DNA from: Thamnidium elegans
Lineage: Eukaryota > Mucoromycota > Mucoromycetes > Mucorales > Mucoraceae
Direction: 5' to 3'
Length of the DNA stretch: 64,000 nucleotides
Assembly: GCA_025201345.1 (NCBI GenBank)
Contig: JAIXMG010000019.1
Coordinates: 496,001 to 560,000 of the forward strand
The number at the start of each line of letters is the position of its first letter. Position 1 is the first letter of the stretch. Below, piece after piece: positions 11,278 through 23,677 of this stretch. Below the pieces are notes generated by a model. That model saw only the letters and a list, made by a program, of their open reading frames with translations. It searched no databases and had not been told where the DNA came from. A program made the position numbers and the translations under genes.

Positions 11278-13406
11278 GGTTTTGTTATTGTTGTTGTTAA
11301 TATTTAGCTATGTATATGAAAAAAAAAAGATAAAAATATAGAAAAACTTCAAAGTGGTTTTATAAAGGATTCAAAGAAAAAAAAAAAGAAAAAAAAGAGA
11401 AACATATTTCACTTGAGTATCAAAATATAAAAAAGATAGTCCCTTTTCTTACCCCCCTTCTCCTCCTATTTTTGGTTTGAGCTTTTTTGATTTTTTTAAA
11501 TCTCCTTTATAAATGACTAGAGGTAGGTTTTCATGATGTTTGCACGTATTTTTTTTTTTTGATACTATCTCTCCATGCTCTTTTATTACAAGCTAGTGTA
11601 ATTACATAAAAAAAAAAACTTCAAAAAAAAGGTTTAATGTTCATACAATTCATAAGGCTCATGTTTATCTTCTCAGTTATTATTTCGGCCCTGAATTTCA
11701 TTAGAACTTTATTGTAAATCTCTCTCACTCTTTATTGCTGTTTTATGAGACCCCTCTTTGTTTTATGGACCCGGAGGATAAAATACATGGACCAGATAAA
11801 TGCAGTGTTTTAGAAGCCAGTGAAACACTATATAAAAAAGAAAGAAAAAGATTGTGTTTGGATTCAATCGCTCTTGTTATATACAAACGCCGTGTTTGAC
11901 GATTCTCGCCAAGTCTGGAGATATTACAATATGGCTTTTTGATAAGTAATCATAAAACCTTGTTCCTATTATAGTCTTTTATCAATAACAAACATCTAAT
12001 TCCTTCTATTTAATCATCTTGTATGACCCATTAAACAAAGGTCACTTACCTTGTAGCATGAGCTCGGAAAGTTATTTCATGCAATAAAGCTCTGCGCTTC
12101 GAATTAGAATGGTAGTACGCTCTAGATCCTTATTGCTATTTCAGGTTGCGTTTCGTCCAACTGTAAAAACGTTTCATACATTTTCTCTCGTGATCCAAGG
12201 CGTTGGTTAATTTTTTTTTGTGGTCTACTATCTCGAATATGTATATTAAAGCTTTTTTCTTTATAATCGTTGTATACTATGAATAATCATACGATTACTC
12301 GCTTACTAAGCGACCTAGCTGTATAATTCATCTTTTTAAGTTGACTTATAAACCGTCTACAGACACCCCTTTTTTTGGGTCGGCTATACGGTTCAAAAAA
12401 ATAATTTACAAAAGATGCTAGCGTTCGAATGTAACTCTACGTACAGAAAAAAAAATCTGTCAGTCGTGCTGATGCCTAGCGAAAAAAAAAAAAAATAGCT
12501 GAAAACTTAATTTCGGGCGGGAAATCATTGTAATTTGGTATGCCGAATACAGTAAAAAACCATCTCACCTATATATGTTGCTAATTATTGACTTGATACA
12601 CGTTTTTTTTTAAGACGTACCACTTTATTATCTTGACTCGAAAACGATTTTTTTATTTTTTTTTTTAGTCAAGCTCCTGCATTATAGAAAAGGATTAGTT
12701 TGGAAATGAATTTCTTAGACTTTTATCTCGAAACTGTAAAGTAAAAAGATATCAACAAGTTGTATTTAACAGCAACAAAGTCAGAGATTTAAAGTATATC
12801 ATTAGATATAAATACGAGTTTAGTTCTTGATTATAATAAGATTATAACTAACTGGTACGTACTCCCTTTTTCTGTGTGTCCTTTGGACCCTTTTTTTAAT
12901 ATTTTTTTCTTGAGAGATTCAAGTTATAACTTGATAGCTGATATAGATGTTTGCATGCTCTAGAATTAAAACGCATTGCATGAAGGACATTTTTAGTTAT
13001 TGCATTACTATAAAGAAAGAAATAAAAACCGGGTATCAAAGGTTTAAAAAAAGAGCTGATGTCATTTTATTATATATACTAGGTAATTACTACCAAATGC
13101 TATTTTAATTTATAATGTGGAAGCTAAAAAGTAACCTCGTTTATAAATACTGTTTTTAATTCAGTATTGAACAATAAAGAGCTGTTTGATTGGTTGGAAA
13201 GGATTGCTTTTGAAAGTAACATTTTTCAGTTACACCAGTGACTCCCCCCCTCCTTTTTTTTTGCTTCTAGTTTTTACCACAAGATTGTTTTTTTTTCTTT
13301 TTTCTCTCTCCACTCTTTTTTTTTTTTTTTTTTTTTTTTTTTATATATATAAAACTTTCTTTTTAACCTTCTTCTTCTTTTCGCTGTTGAAACGTCCTTT
13401 AATAAT
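11278..13406. other. Intergenic, about 2.1 kb
   Basis: The common upstream region of the divergent bZIP and coiled-coil genes. AT-rich with many homopolymers. A short open stretch on the minus strand around 12120-12160 follows a possible acceptor but is too short to support a gene. No RNA gene recognised. Confidence 0.5.
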
Positions 13407-15943
13407 ATGAATATGGAATTTTATAAAAAGGTACAAGACTTTGCTCTTTTTTTTTTTTTTTTTTGGGAGAGAGAAACAAAATTTAAATAACCACGTTTTC
13501 TTTTTATAAATAAAGGAACAGAATGCTCGACCGATTCCGTTTGCAGTTTTAAAGATTCAGTTAAAACGACTTGTTGAGCAACAAACAAGCAACTCACGAG
13601 GAGCGATATATACCAAAGATTTAATTACTTTAATTGACCAATACGAAACCAGCGAAAAAGTGAATTTATTAACCGAAGTACAAAAGAAAGCGATTTTACC
13701 TTACACTAAAAGTAACCCGGACTTGGAAATGACACCAGATGATATTCTAAACCTTTTGAAACTTGTTTGTCCACCATCGCCTGTGACATCCTTATCAGCA
13801 CCTACGAATGGCAATCAGCTAGATACTGTTAGACCAAGAACTTCTGCTCCTTTAAAAACGCATAAATCAACTCCTTGGAAACGAAGACCGTCTGCTGTTG
13901 CTTCTTCGATTCAGGATAGAAATGATTTGGATTTAATTATTTCGTCTGTTACTAATTTTATGGTTGAAGATGACCAACAATTAATTGTAATTTTATTTTT
14001 ATTTTTTGTATAACACATAGTCTTTTCTCACAATTTTTTTTTTGGCTTAGATAACTACTTCACTTAATAATATGAATCATTCAATTGATACACCCATTTT
14101 AAGTCCAGGAATACCTAAAGAAGATGAAACAAAATCACCTTTAATCGAAGAAGAAGTAAAATATAATTTATTTACAATAAAAAAAAAAAATAGTACTAAC
14201 ATGACAACAAGTATTCAAACCAGGATTTAGCTAGATATTACCGCAGATCTCTTAAATTAACTCAAAGATTAAAATCATCAGAAAGAAGTTTAGCATCTAT
14301 GGCACGTGATAATGAAGATCGTATTGTGCAATTACAAAATCGAGTAGATGATATGAATTTAGAAGTTGGTAAACAAAGAAAAGAGATTCAAGAATACAAG
14401 GGAAAAGAAAAGAATAGTTTAGACCAAATCAGTGCAGTAAGAAAGCAGTATTTTTATTTTTGATCTCTTTACTAACTAATTTACAGTTGGAATCTCATAT
14501 TTCAAATATTCAAAGATCAGAAACAGACCAAAAGCAAGTTTATTTATCTATAAAGAATTTATTTGATGAAAAATGTGGTAAAGTAAAAGATATTTTTTAA
14601 AAAAGAATATTACATTGATTTCTAAAAAACTTAGAAATACAGAGGAAACACAAAAGTTACAGGATTTGTTACGACAAAAGGAATCGGATCTTGAAAAGAC
14701 TGAAGATTTATTAAATAGCTTTCAATATGAAGTTAATTTATTAAGTCAGGAACGAAAGAGGTTAATTGGACTTCAAAGTAATCTGGAACTAGAACTTGAA
14801 ACTTCTTCGCAAGCTCATAAACAACTAGCAGAACAAAAGACTGAAAATGAAAAACTAAAAGATATCATTGATACTTTAAAGATTGATTTAGATGAAGCTT
14901 TGTATCATCACCAGCAGGTACCTTCTGTCTTGGATACGGTTGAAGAAGATGTGGATGATGAACAAGAAGATATTGTTGTAAAAAGAAAAGGATCCTTGTT
15001 ATCTTTAAAAGAAGAATCACATGTAGTGTCGCCCTTGAAGGTATAAATCAACATATGATAATTAAATGTACTACACTAAACTCTATTAATATATAAATAT
15101 ATGTAGACTCTTGAAATTGAGTTAATAGATAAAGATGAGGTAAGTAATCATATGTATGTGTGTGTGTGTGTGTATTTTGTTTTTATTTTCTAATAGTTAT
15201 TCAATAGGATGATCGACTAAGATCAGTACAAGATGAAAAAGATTATTATAAATCACGAGCCACAGAAGCAAAAGAAGACCTTGATCGAGTTAAAAGCGAA
15301 CTTGATTATCTTCGCAGAGCGCTTGATTCAGAAAACAGATCACTTGTAAATGAATTAGCAGAATTAAGATTGAAAACGAATCCAACAAGCAATACAGCTG
15401 ATAACAGTACCACAATGACACTACATGAGTCAAAAAGTACTACTAATTCAACAGATATTTTAAATTCGATAGAATTGAATATACCTGAATTACCTATTAA
15501 TGACTTTTGGTCACATTCACGTATGCGTCAACGTAGCAGTACTTATAAAAAGAAGAGAACGGTACAAGATTTGCATGAGGTAAATTTTTTGAATATATTA
15601 ATTAATTCCAACAACTAAATATATATATATATATTGTTAGTCGTCTTCTTCAGGTGCGTTTGCTATTACTACAACCAACAACAAGGATATAAAGATAATG
15701 ACACGAAAAGATGATAAAATAGTAACCAACACGGTTACTTTTGCACTTTATACGGTGCTGATTTATTTCTTTGGTATAGTGACATCTACATTTTTAATGG
15801 ACGGAGGGGCAAATACAGCACCGTGGGAACAAGCTCTGGTAGCTGCTACATCTGGTCAAATACCCAAAAGTAAATTACTTGAAATAATCCTTTATTGGAT
15901 AGAAAAATTATTGTTTGAGCCTCAAGGTTTACCAATTTCTTAG
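13407..15943 (+). CDS. Long coiled-coil protein with C-terminal membrane anchor
   Basis: Nine exons: 13407-13430, 13516-13986, 14051-14155, 14224-14436, 14487-14577, 14643-15040, 15107-15139, 15208-15579, 15641-15943; 669 aa with the frame open throughout. The N-terminal about 95 residues are a folded-looking helical region, followed by a Ser/Pro linker (WKRRPSAVASS). Residues about 225-520 are heptad-rich coiled coil, interrupted by an acidic patch. A hydrophobic helix (TFALYTVLIYFFGIVTSTFL) lies about 70 residues from the end, followed by a 50-residue tail. The architecture suggests an ER, nuclear-envelope or spindle-pole-body tether (KASH-like or golgin-like), but I recognise no specific family. 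The very small first exon (8 codons) is chosen because ATG, GT donor and phase all fit. Confidence 0.85.
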
Positions 15944-15991
15944 TTATTTATGTATCTGAATTTGGTAATAAAATTTCGCAACTTGCAATTT

Positions 15992-16490
15992 CGCTTCTTG
16001 TAAGGAAGAAGTCGGTTTTATAGCGTTAAAAAAAAAAGAGAAGGTGTTTTGGCTGATTTTTCTAAACTTTTCAATGTAAAATATAAAGTCTATGAAAAGT
16101 TAATTAAAGTCTTCTTTGTCTAGAAGGATGTTGGTAGGCGGAACGTATACGATTACAGAATAATCCGCGATAAAATGACAGAAACTGTTCCTTTAAATCT
16201 TGAAACAAAAAATTCACGGCTAATCCACTACAACATGCATTACAAATGAAAACAAAACATTCCAAACTTGCGTCTATTGCTTTTATCTCATCCCAAGAAA
16301 AAAAAGTCATGGTGAAGGGGAGAATGATTCAGAAAAGTATAAATGGTGTACAAACAAGAAACAGTGTTTCGGCTATGGTTATCGGTTTATCCGGTCTAGC
16401 TACAATATTATTCAACCAAACGTTTCTCCATACTCAGTCAATCCAATACTGATTTCAGAAACAAAACCGACTCCTTCTTTACAAGAAGCG
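15992..16490. mobile_element. Candidate non-autonomous element with 28-bp terminal inverted repeats
   Basis: Positions 15992-16019 and 16463-16490 are inverted copies matching at 26 of 28 bases (CGCTTCTTGTAA, then GTCGGTTTT). They flank 443 bp. Inside, on the minus strand, a 68-codon frame (16310-16104) could be a residual coding exon but has no recognisable domain. No clear target-site duplication borders the repeats. It lies between the coiled-coil gene and the thiolase gene. Alternatives are a decayed transposon end or a chance inverted duplication. Confidence 0.5.
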
Positions 16491-16685
16491 GGTTTAGGGT
16501 TAGAGGCAATGCTTCGTAACAGAACTTGTAAGTAGCAAATTTTTATTTCCCACAAATAGCTAATTTGTGACTCCCCTAATATATTGTTTCGTGGGAAATC
16601 TCCTTACAAAGTTTAAATATCTTTCTTTTTTTTCTTTTTCTTTTTCTTCTTCTTTTCTACTATTTTTCTTAATAAAATAATCAGT

Positions 16686-18226
<1,541 letters not shown>

Positions 18227-18675
18227 ATTATTCCCTTTCAAAATTATAGATAAAATAAAATAACTGGTTTTGCTTTTTTTTAAAATCATTATTCGGTCAT
18301 GTTTCAACAACGCGCGATTTTATCTATCATATATACCAGTAAGTTTTTGTTTTTGTTTTAAGACGTATAGTTGTATGTAAGTATTTACGAACATAATATA
18401 CTTGTTCATTAAGGGGTATTAGAAATCACGATTTGTACCCTTTTTCAAATATTCGTAATTGACCACCTCTATGGCATGTTTTTATAGCTCATGTATCTCT
18501 GTTTTAAGCTTAAAGACATTATACAACAAATAGTTCCAAGTTCACAGAAACTGATTATGTGATCCATGTTTGGTCAAAGATATCTCAGTCTTTTTTTTTT
18601 GAAGACTTGTTTTGCAAGTGGTAAGAATTTATACAAGAAAAGCAGCTAGCATTTTTCTGATAGTTTTTTATATAG
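18227..18675. other. Intergenic
   Basis: Spacer of about 450 bp after the thiolase stop; AT-rich with nothing recognised. Confidence 0.5.
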
Positions 18676-19357
18676 GGAAGAATCTGTATCAAAATATTCT
18701 TCTAATAGTAAAAAAGAAAGTCAACAAGTCAACGGTTTAATAACTGGTGACAAGGTTGACTTAAAAATTTGTACCAAGACGAGTCAGGGAAAAGTTGCGA
18801 ATCATCAAGGAAAACTGGTTTTACCCAGCGTTGGTTTTATCTAATAAGTGCACCCCTTCCGAAGTCAGGGCTTTTTTGCATGTATAGATTTCGCTTGCGT
18901 AGACTTTGCGAGATACAACCATGATGATAAATTCTTTAGTGACCATGTAAAAGTACTTTGCGAAGGAAAAACCGTCATCGATCAATTTTACAGATATCCT
19001 GGTTTGAAGAGCAGAGAAAAAAAAAGTATTGCAGGATACTGTATGCAGCTTGCTGGTGTCGAAGGGCAAATCATGAACGTACAACTAGTCGATCAAGGAT
19101 TATATGTGGCGAGTAGATTGGGATCTCTCAAATTACCATCTTCTCAAATTGATATGAGAAAAACGCGAGCCCTGATAGAAAGACTATCTACGTTAAAAAG
19201 AAATATCTTGTACCTGACCAGCTGCCTTCAAAAACTAGAATTTGAAAAGTACTCTGACTCCAAGTCTATGGAAAGAAAATTAAAAGTTAAAAGATCGCCA
19301 TACGACACTTCTATTTCAGATGAAAGTTCCGATGAAGAAAATTCTGATGACAATTAA
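18676..19357 (+). pseudogene. Decayed member of a Mucorales-type lineage-specific protein family
   Basis: Following an acceptor-like TATAG, 18676-18843 reads about 55 protein-like codons (GDKVDLKICTKTSQG) and then stops. The next frame, 18848-19357, has no ATG at its start but reads 169 codons with motifs DKFFSDHVKVLCEGKTVID, GVEGQIMNVQLVD and DQGLYVASRLGSLKLPSSQ, ending in an acidic tail. The pattern (a DLKI strand, FSDHxK helix, GxxGxxMxVQLVDxGLY, LGxLxLPxS) resembles expanded uncharacterised Mucorales proteins I remember; no function is known. The break between the parts, and the lack of a start, argue for a pseudogene, although an atypical intron cannot be excluded. Confidence 0.55.
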
Positions 19358-19475
19358 CTTTCTGAGGAAGAAGTCTGTAAGGAAGTCTGCGAAGAAGAAA
19401 AAGTTTGCGAGAAAGATACAAGGCTCAATAGCTGGGTCCGTGGCTCATGGTTTCCCCCTCCTCCTCCTCCTCCTC

Positions 19476-19510
<35 letters not shown>

Positions 19511-19554
19511 AGATATGACGGGATTTGGCATGAATATCTTTTCTCATCCCCTTG
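19354..19554 (-). pseudogene. Copy A of a short Gly-rich coding motif (GDEKRYSCQIPSYL)
   Basis: Reading the minus strand gives a protein-like frame with DEKRYSCQIPSYL, a poly-T/poly-A expansion (19481-19507 on the plus strand), poly-Gly from (CCT)n, NHEPRTQ and a Ser-rich tail ending at TAA 19356-19354, overlapping the stop of the neighbouring pseudogene. It is homologous to three other copies at 19988-20125 (plus), 20468-20604 (plus) and 20641-20800 (minus). There is no ATG in a believable position, so these are treated as repeat-borne coding relics. Confidence 0.5.
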
Positions 19555-19987
19555 CCAAGATATGCTCTAGTCTTTTTTTTAAAAATAACTTAGCTAAATT
19601 AGTAAATCCTTAATAAATCCATTAGTAATATTATATTCTTTCAAGCTTTCTTTTTCGGTAACACTATTTAACTTAAGCACAACCTTTGAGTATGTTATTT
19701 AAAGCTGCTCTTCAGTAAGGTTTATCTCTGGAGTTATTCCCAACCTTAAACATATTCATCTGTCTTTCAAAGAAAAGTCTTTAATCTACTGCTTCAGAAA
19801 CTCGAGCATAATTAACTTCGTCTTAGAAAGTCGAATGTTAATAGACTAGTTAAATAACCTCACATACTTGATAAACTGCTATAAAAATATTCCAATATAT
19901 TACGAGTATAAGTTCATCAATTAGTATATAAAGAAAAGGTAACTAGACATTTTATAATCTTTTTTATTTTATTTAAGAGCATCAAAT

Positions 19988-20125
19988 TACTTGCTAGAGA
20001 AAGGAGGAGGCGAGAAAAGGTATTTGTGCCAGATACCATCGTATCTCAGACCTTTCTTTTATGGAGGAGGAAACCATGAATCTCAAGCGTCAAAAAGTAT
20101 TAATGGAGAAGAAGTTGCCAGCTGA
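19988..20125 (+). pseudogene. Copy B of the short Gly-rich coding motif
   Basis: Best-preserved copy: 45 uninterrupted codons with GGGEKRYLCQIPSYLRPFF, then GGGNHESQASKSINGEEVAS and a stop at 20123-20125. No start codon or upstream exon has been found. Its last 42 bases (20084-20125) are repeated in inverted orientation at 20154-20195, so the 3' end folds back on itself. Confidence 0.5.
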
Positions 20126-20195
20126 TTGTCCTGTCTTCAAAAGAGCATCCTTCTCAGTTGGCAACTTCTTCTCCATCAATACTTTTTGACGCTTG
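20084..20195. repeat. Near-perfect hairpin, 42-bp arms
   Basis: Arms 20084-20125 and 20154-20195 are inverted copies with only two mismatches, separated by a 28-base loop. The arms cover the 3' coding end of copy B. A transcript in either direction would form a long, nearly perfect stem, a plausible Dicer substrate in a fungus with RNA interference. Confidence 0.9.
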
Positions 20196-20467
20196 TTTTT
20201 GCTTTTTCATTTGACTCTTCGTCATATCTTGTATGAGTAGAAAATCCAGATGAATTGTTGCTTCCAATGTTGATGGTTATTTTATTTCTTCGATCTTGAA
20301 AAATTCCGCTTGACTTATCTAAAATAAAACGTGAATACTTTTTGTATAACATCAAAATAGCATTCTTCTTTCTTTTTTTTTTTAAAAAAAAACAGTCGAA
20401 ATAGTTTTATTACAATATACGTAAGAATAAAAAAAAAAATGTAAAAAAAAACTAAAGGACTTCTTTG

Positions 20468-20800
20468 CAAGAGAGGGGAGGAGGTGAAAAAAGATACTTA
20501 TGTCAAACACCATTATATCAGATCTTTCCTTGAGGGAGGAGGAGTATACTTGGTATCTCTAGGGACACCCAAGACCTCTTCTCTTGGTAATTTTCTCGGA
20601 GAGATTTATTTATCAGATGAAGAAGCCCTTGACGAAGAAGTCTCCCGAAAGAAGTACCAAGAGAAGAGGTCTCGGATGTCCATAAAGACATAAAGTATAC
20701 TAATTGGGTTTGTAGTTCGTGGTTTTCCCCTCCTCCAAAGAAAGATTAGAGATATGATGGCACTTGGCACAAATATCTTTTATCACCTCCTCCTCCTCTC
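20468..20800. repeat. Long imperfect inverted repeat built from copies C (+) and D (-) of the Gly-rich motif
   Basis: Left arm 20468-20604 contains RGGGEKRYLCQTP; right arm 20800-20641, read on the minus strand, contains GGGGDKRYLCQVPSYL. The arms align along their length with one gap of about 30 bases and meet around a 36-base loop; the inner part (ending near AGACCTCTTCTCTTGGTA) is the best matched. Both copies contain stops (after QIFP in C, after PSYL in D). A plus-strand frame of 69 codons (20484-20693) spans the loop but is probably incidental. Confidence 0.7.
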
Positions 20801-20973
20801 TTATAAAGACACATTAGTTAAATTAGTAAATCCTTTTTTTTTTAAAAAAAAAAAACCTTTGGAGATACTATTCGGCGCAGTAATTTCATCTCTAATCATT
20901 ATATAATATTAAAACTCAAAATGTGGTGGGTGCGCATCTTCGGGATGAAGTGCGTAAACAGGCTGCGCAGTGA

Positions 20974-21025
20974 GGTGCGGTTTTTCGGTACAGACAGAAA
21001 GGGGGATGGTGCGGATTATCGGTAC
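20974..21025. promoter_or_regulatory. Paired 18-bp GC-rich direct repeats upstream of the Gly-rich protein gene
   Basis: GGTGCGGTTTTTCGGTAC (20974-20991) and GGTGCGGATTATCGGTAC (21008-21025) match at 15 of 18 positions and are 34 bp apart, within an unusually GC-rich island (20925-21035) about 145-195 bp before the ATG at 21168. The same GTGCG core occurs twice more just upstream. They look like repeated transcription-factor sites; the factor is unknown. Confidence 0.45.
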
Positions 21026-21167
21026 TTGTTCGTTTTATCACTGTTATCAACCGCAGTTTAACATCTTAAAAAATATATATATATATATATAAAAGAAAAT
21101 AAAATCAAATACTTTTTTTTTACAAATTATTTTCAACACAAAAAAAAAACCTCTCTTAAACCCTACA

Positions 21168-22298
21168 ATGTCTACATCCACACTTCATATTTCAATTTCA
21201 TTTGAGCGTGAGCCTATTGAACTTGACATTCTTTCTGATAAGTTAACCTGGTCTAATCTTGTTACCTTAATCGACTCTATGCACGCTATTGATACTCCTG
21301 TCACTCTTTACTATAAAAAAGATACAGAAGGAGAAATCGAGGCTTTGCAAACCCAAGACCAACTGGCTCAACTCTTAATTCCTGATATTAAAGGGCTTCG
21401 ATTCTACGCTCAAAAGGAACTCGTAACAAAACCTGTTTATATTTTACCTGCAAACGCTTTTGTTACCTTAACTCAATTCGTCGATAAAAACAAGTCTATC
21501 ATTTCATCCAGTCATCGTCTTGCTAGATCGGTGGGTATGTTGGCCTTTTTCATTGCTCAAGATACAGCTGAAAATAAGTTTGAGCATGAGTTTGAAGGAC
21601 TTGAGAATTTAGTTACAAGAAAGTTAAATAAGTCAAAGTGTCGTGAGAAGCAACAGACTGAGGAAACAGGCGACGAGCAAGACTATCCTCTTGAATCATC
21701 ATTTGTCGGGTATTGTAAATTTGGGCGACCTGATGGTCATTATTTTGGAGGACGTGGTGATCATTATTTTGGAGGACGTGGTGGTCATCATTTTGGTGGA
21801 CGCGGTGGTCATCATTTTGGACGACACGGTGGCTTCGGTGGTCCTGGTGGCCTTTCCCGTGATAATGGCGGATCCTTTGGAGGTCACGGTAAACACTTTG
21901 GTGGTTGTGATGGCCCCTCTGATATTTTTAACGATAGAGGTGAATACTTTAGTAGAGGCGGACATTTTGGTCGTAAAGGTATAATTTTCGGTAGAGGTGG
22001 ACCCTTTGGCGGTAAAGGTAAACACGGTCGTGGCGGTTGCCCTTCTTCCTCGGATACAGAAGAATTTGGAAGTTTCGGTAAGCTCGCACGAGGATTTCAC
22101 GGTCGTTATGATAGACACGAAGGTCGATTCAGCCCATTTGATAAACGAGAAAAGTCCAGTAGTTGTAGAAACTTTGAAAATTCCTCTGAAGAGTCCTCTA
22201 GTGAAGAAGAGAGACGTGCTAGGGAAAAGTACTTTTTAAAGAAAATTCAACGTGGTAAACGTTTCGCCTTGAAGAAACATCGCTTTCATTTCACTTAA
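21168..22298 (+). CDS. PB1-like/Gly-rich (FGGRG repeat) protein of unknown function
   Basis: Single exon, 376 aa. Residues 1-80 (HISISFEREPIELDIL, then KDTEGEIEALQTQDQLAQLL) resemble a PB1 or ubiquitin-like fold: a beta-beta-alpha start and a final strand with an acidic turn; this is inferred from pattern only. Residues about 80-165 are helical. Residues about 185-320 are low-complexity, rich in Gly, His, Phe and Arg, with repeats of the type GGHHFGGRG spaced every 8-9 residues. The tail is Ser/Glu-rich and then strongly basic (KKIQRGKRFALKKHR). RGG/FGG repeats with a self-associating head are typical of RNA-binding, condensate-forming proteins. The start codon is the first ATG and has no competitor. 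Confidence 0.8.
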   Translation: MSTSTLHISISFEREPIELDILSDKLTWSNLVTLIDSMHAIDTPVTLYYKKDTEGEIEALQTQDQLAQLLIPDIKGLRFYAQKELVTKPVYILPANAFVTLTQFVDKNKSIISSSHRLARSVGMLAFFIAQDTAENKFEHEFEGLENLVTRKLNKSKCREKQQTEETGDEQDYPLESSFVGYCKFGRPDGHYFGGRGDHYFGGRGGHHFGGRGGHHFGRHGGFGGPGGLSRDNGGSFGGHGKHFGGCDGPSDIFNDRGEYFSRGGHFGRKGIIFGRGGPFGGKGKHGRGGCPSSSDTEEFGSFGKLARGFHGRYDRHEGRFSPFDKREKSSSCRNFENSSEESSSEEERRAREKYFLKKIQRGKRFALKKHRFHFT

Positions 22299-22696
22299 GA
22301 AGAGTGTATATTAAAATCCACTTATTTTATGTCTTTTTTTATTATTATTAAAATATAAATTATACTATTTACTTTTATTACATTTGTTTAATATTTATCA
22401 TCATTGCGTACATACTACTTCAGTATGGCTTGTTTTCTTTTCTTTTCTTTGATTTAAAGAACACGAAGGGGGGTATGGGGACAATATAGATTGGTGAGAA
22501 TAAATATTTCCAATATCTCTTTCGGTTTCCTAAGCTAACATGCTTCTTCCATAAAGGATCTATTTTTTTTTCTACAATAAAAAACACTGCATATATAATA
22601 CTTTTCTTTCATTGTTTTACTAAGTTTAGCCTACTTTGTTTGTATATTATATAGAGCTTCATTTATACTACCGTTTTTTTTTTTTTTTTTTTTTTT
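22299..22696. other. Intergenic
   Basis: 3' flank of the Gly-rich gene and AT-rich spacer, including a 24-base poly-T at 22674-22697. Nothing else recognised. Confidence 0.5.
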
Positions 22697-23330
22697 GGCT
22701 AATGTTCTTAAACATTTCTGTGACGTTTTCCTTAAGCGCTTCATCTTTGTTTGATTTGGGACTAACAGCTGATGTATTTTTGATTAGTTTACTTGAGATC
22801 CCTTCCAAGTAACAGCAGAATTTTCATTTACAAAAAACTCATTACTTGACTCATACCATAATTTGCAGCCACTCGATCAGTCTCGTAGTGGTACGATTAA
22901 TAGTGACATTGGAAGTGACTCATAATCAACTAAGTCTTTTAGAATACAAGTTAACAAGTACTGATAAAGTGAATGTTACAAATATGTATTTGTAAGGATT
23001 AATCTTATTTTAGCTCGAATGTACAGTGCTAGAAGAAAAAGCTTGACATTATCTTAAAAATAATACATATTTTATACTTACTGCTCAAGTTTGCATTCAA
23101 GTGCACATATCTTCGCCATTTCAATTTCATTCAATTTTGCGAACATATCTATTATTTTTTCTTTTTTGAAGAGGTGATAATTTGATTTGCTTGCTGGTGC
23201 TTGATGAATCTAAGCTGATAGGTCCTGGGGTTGAGAAGTTTGAAGAAGCGTTTATATTTTCATTAACACCACTAGAAAAGTTTCTGAATTGTTCAGCGAT
23301 AGGATGGACAATTCCCAAGTCGTCTGTCAT
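22697..23330 (-). pseudogene. Fragmented gene of unknown family
   Basis: Starts with an ATG frame of 67 codons (23330-23127) that is Ser/Asn-rich and ends by running into a frame change at an A-run; the other frame continues as coding (KKEKIIDMFAKLNEIEMAKI, LECKLEQ) up to a donor GTAAGT near 23082. Further down the minus strand, pieces such as CKLWYESSNEFFVNENSAV and DEALKENVTEMFKNIS are clearly protein-like but separated by stops and frame changes, ending in a poly-T tract at 22697. The composition resembles transposon-derived or Myb/SANT-like Mucorales genes, but no domain is certain. At least two frame breaks make a functional product unlikely. Confidence 0.5.
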
Positions 23331-23677
23331 TGATTAACATTGAGGTATTTTCTCAATTAACCATTGGTGAAAAAACTATTAAATCGCGATCTTATTGGCC
23401 AGTATTAAATATCAGAACGAATCAAAAGTTAATGAGTGGAGCTTATTTTATATAAAGTGATTGAATCCATTTAAAAGTTGTATCAAGGTTTCCATAGGTG
23501 AATCTGCGGAATCCACGATTTGAGAAGCATTGTACGTCTGGGTTTGATCGGGACGGGAATATCCGGTAAAGATCGACTTTGATTTCGCCAGCCCATGTTT
23601 TAAAATTCCTTTTTTTTTTCTCTTTTTCATATAAGCCTTTTTTTTTTCTGCAAAAAAAAAAAAAAAAAAAAACCACC

